Source of the DNA: Subtercola sp. Z020
Lineage (GTDB): Bacteria; Actinomycetota; Actinomycetes; Actinomycetales; Microbacteriaceae
Assembly (NCBI RefSeq): GCF_002931235.1
Contig: NZ_PSTT01000010.1
Location: 1 to 35,268 of the forward strand
Direction of reading: 5' to 3'
Length of the DNA stretch: 35,268 bases
Shown here: positions 30,909 through 35,268 of the stretch, piece by piece
Layout of the letters: every line of letters begins with the position of its first letter
Position numbering within the stretch: position 1 is the stretch's first letter
Translations under genes and position numbers: made by a program
The notes under the pieces: model-generated
The model's input: the letters and a program-made list of their open reading frames with translations, nothing else
Told to the model about the DNA's origin: nothing
The model's database searches: none

Positions 30909-33077
30909 GTGCGATTGAACAGCACCCCCTCCCACCGCATGCCGAGAGCCGTCGCTCTGGTCGCATCCGTGACCCTCGCGGCGGGCCTCAGCGTCGGAGC
31001 CGCAGGCACGGCGTCGGCCGCATCCGCCCCCGTCGACATCGACATCGTGAACATCAACGACTTTCACGGGCGCCTGGAGGCCAACGGCACGACGGCCGGC
31101 GCCGCCGTGCTCGCCGGGGCGGTGGAGTCGTTCCGCGCGGCCAACCCGAACACGATCTTCGCGTCTGCCGGTGACAACATCGGCGCGTCGACGTTCACCT
31201 CGTTCATCCAGGACGACCAGCCCACCCTCGACGCGCTCGACGCGATGAAGCTCGACGTGTCGTCGGTCGGCAACCACGAGTTCGACAAGGGAGCGAGCGA
31301 CCTCGAGAACCGTGTCGAGCCGGCCGCGGACTTCCCGTACCTGGCCGCCAACATCTTCGACAAGGCGACCGGTGAACCGGCGTTCGACCAGTACTTCGTG
31401 AAGGATGTGGCGGGCATCCGTGTCGGCTTCATCGGCGCCGTGACCGAAGAACTGCCGTCGCTGGTCAGCCCCGCCGGCCTGGCCGATGTCACCGTCGGCC
31501 CCATCGTCTCGAGCGTGAACACGGTCGCCGACGAGCTGAAAGACGGCGACGACGCCAACGGCGAGGCCGATGTGATTGTTCTGCTGGTGCACGAGGGTGC
31601 GGCGACCCCCGAGCCGGCCGCGCCCGACTCGGCCTTCGGCAAGATCGTCGGGGGAGTGAACGCGAACGTCAGCGCGATCATCAGCGCCCACACCCACCAG
31701 CTGTACAACTACGAGGCACCCGTGCCCGGGGTCGCGGGCGCGACCCGGCCCGTTCTGCAGACCGGTTCGTACAGCATGGATCTCGGCCACCTCGCCCTCT
31801 CTGTCGACCCCGACACGAAAGAGCTGCTCAGCATCTCCTCCGAGGTTCTGCCGCTGACCGACGCCGACGATGACGACGCACCTCTCTACCCCGCCGACCC
31901 GGCCGTGCAGAGCCTTGTCGACAAGGCCGTCGAGACCGCCGATGTGCTCGGCAGCGTCGAGACCGGCACCATCACGGCCGACTTCAACCGCGCCCGTCAG
32001 TCCGACGGCAGCGAGAACCGCGGCGGCGAGTCGACGCTCGGCAACTTCGTCGCCGACGTGCAGCTCTGGTCGACCGAAGATGCCGGCTCAGAGGTCGCCT
32101 TCATGAACCCCGGTGGCCTCCGCACCGACGTCAGCTACGCGGGCGCCGGCGACGCCGACGGTTCGGTCAGCTTCAAAGAAGCGGCGAGCGTGCAGCCCTT
32201 CGCCAACACCCTGGTGACGACGACCCTCACCGGTGCGCAGATCAAGCAGGTGCTCGAAGAGCAGTGGCAGCCGGCCGCGGCCACCCGCCCGTTCCTGAAG
32301 CTCGGCGTCTCGAAGTCACTCGCCTACACCTACGACCCCGCTGCCGCTGCTGGTTCGCACGTGACGTCGATGACGCTGAACGGCGCCCCGCTGGCCGCCG
32401 ACCGGGCCGTGAAGGTGACCGTCAACTCGTTCCTGGCGTCGGGTGGCGACAACTTCTTCACCCTCGCGAAGGGCACGGCTGCCGCCGACTCCGGCAAGAT
32501 CGACCTGCAGTCGATGGTCGACTACTTCGCCGAGTTCAAGGTGGCGACGCCCGATGACGCTCAGCGCGCAGTCGGTGTCGCCTACGACGGTGCTCTGGAT
32601 GCCGCGGCCGGCGTTCAGGCGGGCCAGTCCGTCACGGTGAACCTCTCCTCGCTGCTGTTCAGCGGGGGTGAGCCGAGCGCGACGACGGTCGACGTGGTGG
32701 CGGGTGGCCAGGTCATCGGCAGCGCTCCGATCGACCCGTCGATCGTGGACACGACAGACGAGGTCGGGCGGGCATCCGTCACGTTCACCGTTCCTGCCAC
32801 CGCCGCGGTCGGCGACGTGATCTCGGCGTCCGTGCCCGGAACCGGCACGACTGCTGCACTGCTCACGGTGACCTCGGCGGCCGCAGTGCCGCCGGTGGTT
32901 CCCGGCACGCCGGGCACGCCGACGCCGACGCCTGCTCCGACTGGCCCGGGTACGCCCGGCGGGCTCGCGAACACGGGTGCGAACGGCGCGGAGAGCGTCG
33001 GGCTCGGTGCCCTGGCGCTGCTCGCGCTCGTAATCGGAGGGGCTGCGGTGGCCCTGCGCCGCCGACGCACCGCCTAG
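30909..33077 (+). CDS. Cell-wall-anchored 5'-nucleotidase (UshA family) with an LANTG motif
   Basis: A 722-residue exported phosphoesterase that releases phosphate and nucleosides from nucleotides at the cell surface. A signal peptide occupies 1 to about 37 (ending GTASA). The metallophosphatase domain has the metal ligands D51 and H53 (NINDFHG), D89 (AGDNIG), N122 and H123 (GNHEFD), and HTHQ further on. The C-terminal nucleotide-binding domain includes NPGGLRTDV and SFLASGGDNF. A beta-rich domain at about 560-655 and a Pro/Thr/Gly spacer lead to LANTG (686-690), a hydrophobic helix and RRRR, a sortase signal. GTG 30909 is chosen because AAGGA lies seven bases upstream. It is divergent from the MFS gene and monocistronic, ending in a strong hairpin. 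Phosphate control is likely but not shown. Confidence 0.94.
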   Translation: MRLNSTPSHRMPRAVALVASVTLAAGLSVGAAGTASAASAPVDIDIVNINDFHGRLEANGTTAGAAVLAGAVESFRAANPNTIFASAGDNIGASTFTSFIQDDQPTLDALDAMKLDVSSVGNHEFDKGASDLENRVEPAADFPYLAANIFDKATGEPAFDQYFVKDVAGIRVGFIGAVTEELPSLVSPAGLADVTVGPIVSSVNTVADELKDGDDANGEADVIVLLVHEGAATPEPAAPDSAFGKIVGGVNANVSAIISAHTHQLYNYEAPVPGVAGATRPVLQTGSYSMDLGHLALSVDPDTKELLSISSEVLPLTDADDDDAPLYPADPAVQSLVDKAVETADVLGSVETGTITADFNRARQSDGSENRGGESTLGNFVADVQLWSTEDAGSEVAFMNPGGLRTDVSYAGAGDADGSVSFKEAASVQPFANTLVTTTLTGAQIKQVLEEQWQPAAATRPFLKLGVSKSLAYTYDPAAAAGSHVTSMTLNGAPLAADRAVKVTVNSFLASGGDNFFTLAKGTAAADSGKIDLQSMVDYFAEFKVATPDDAQRAVGVAYDGALDAAAGVQAGQSVTVNLSSLLFSGGEPSATTVDVVAGGQVIGSAPIDPSIVDTTDEVGRASVTFTVPATAAVGDVISASVPGTGTTAALLTVTSAAAVPPVVPGTPGTPTPTPAPTGPGTPGGLANTGANGAESVGLGALALLALVIGGAAVALRRRRTA

Positions 33078-33096
33078 CGCGCTCGGCACTTCCCGA

Positions 33097-33138
33097 GGGG
33101 TGGGCCTGTGGAGAACTGTTTCTCCACAGGTTCACCCC
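33097..33138 (+). terminator. Strong terminator of the 5'-nucleotidase gene
   Basis: GGGGTG and CCTGTGGAGA pair with TCTCCACAGG and CACCCC around a 6-nt loop. The GG/TT step between the two stem blocks (33103-33104 and 33131-33132) can form two G-U pairs in RNA, giving 18 continuous pairs, followed by TTT. It sits 19 bp after the stop codon. Confidence 0.8.
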
Positions 33139-33166
33139 TTTCGGCTTTCGTGTCAGGGGTCGAATC

Positions 33167-33178
33167 TAGACTGGTCGC

Positions 33179-33181
<3 letters not shown>
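33167..33181 (+). promoter_or_regulatory. Leaderless start of recQ
   Basis: TAGACT (33167-33172) is followed by six bases and ATG 33179. A weak TTTCGT lies at a -35 distance. This is the clearest leaderless arrangement in the window. Confidence 0.55.
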
Positions 33182-35266
<2,085 letters not shown>

Positions 35267-35268
35267 CC

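Noticed and set aside
33105-33130. A LexA, Xer or DnaA-type binding site in the CCTGTGGAGA/TCTCCACAGG repeat near recQ
   Set aside because: It does not match those consensus sequences and is better explained as a G-U-extended terminator stem directly after the nucleotidase gene.

Overview
The window is high-GC DNA with actinobacterial features: strong GAC/GCC/CTC codon bias, a DUF3073 protein, LAxTG sortase motifs, and many genes whose start codon sits 6-8 nt after a -10 element (leaderless transcripts). The gene content and the frequent GGATGC/GCATCC hexamer suggest Microbacteriaceae. That family assignment is inference, because no rRNA gene is present. I see no tRNA, rRNA, CRISPR array or insertion sequence. 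The region reads as ordinary chromosome with dense regulator-transporter modules.

Layout. 0-5 kb: a small membrane protein and a convergent DUF3073 gene separated by 443 bp of repeats, then a KimA-type K+ importer and a multi-TM protein of unknown function. 5.1-6.3 kb: an LAETG-anchored surface protein with three Ig-like repeats. 6.4-11.8 kb: a glycerol module, glpF-glpK, glpD and a divergent SorC-type regulator, linked by three similar palindromes. 11.9-14.3 kb: an aldo/keto reductase with a divergent MarR regulator, then a TipA-like MerR regulator. 14.3-20.2 kb: a MarR regulator divergent from an MMPL transporter and an RND pump, with a near-perfect palindrome between them. 20.2-26.0 kb: a TetR regulator, an MMPL transporter fused to a degenerate ABC-ATPase-like domain, and a YhgE/Pip protein, apparently one operon. 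26.4-28.7 kb: a DEAD-box RNA helicase with a large N-terminal repetitive disordered region. 28.8-30.7 kb: a TMEM175-type channel and an MFS exporter. 30.9-33.1 kb: an LANTG-anchored 5'-nucleotidase. 33.2-35.3 kb: recQ, complete to its stop codon two bases before the window ends.

How the genes work together. GlpF admits glycerol, GlpK phosphorylates it, and GlpD oxidises glycerol-3-phosphate to DHAP. The palindromes suggest that the SorC regulator controls all three. Three export modules (MarR/MMPL/RND, TetR/MMPL-pseudoABC/YhgE, and the MFS gene) form an envelope and drug-efflux island. The KimA and TMEM175 homologues both concern K+ movement but are not adjacent. The most unusual item is the MMPL protein whose C-terminus looks like an ABC nucleotide-binding domain that has lost its catalytic motifs. 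It is translationally coupled to a YhgE/Pip protein with an ABC-2-like membrane part.
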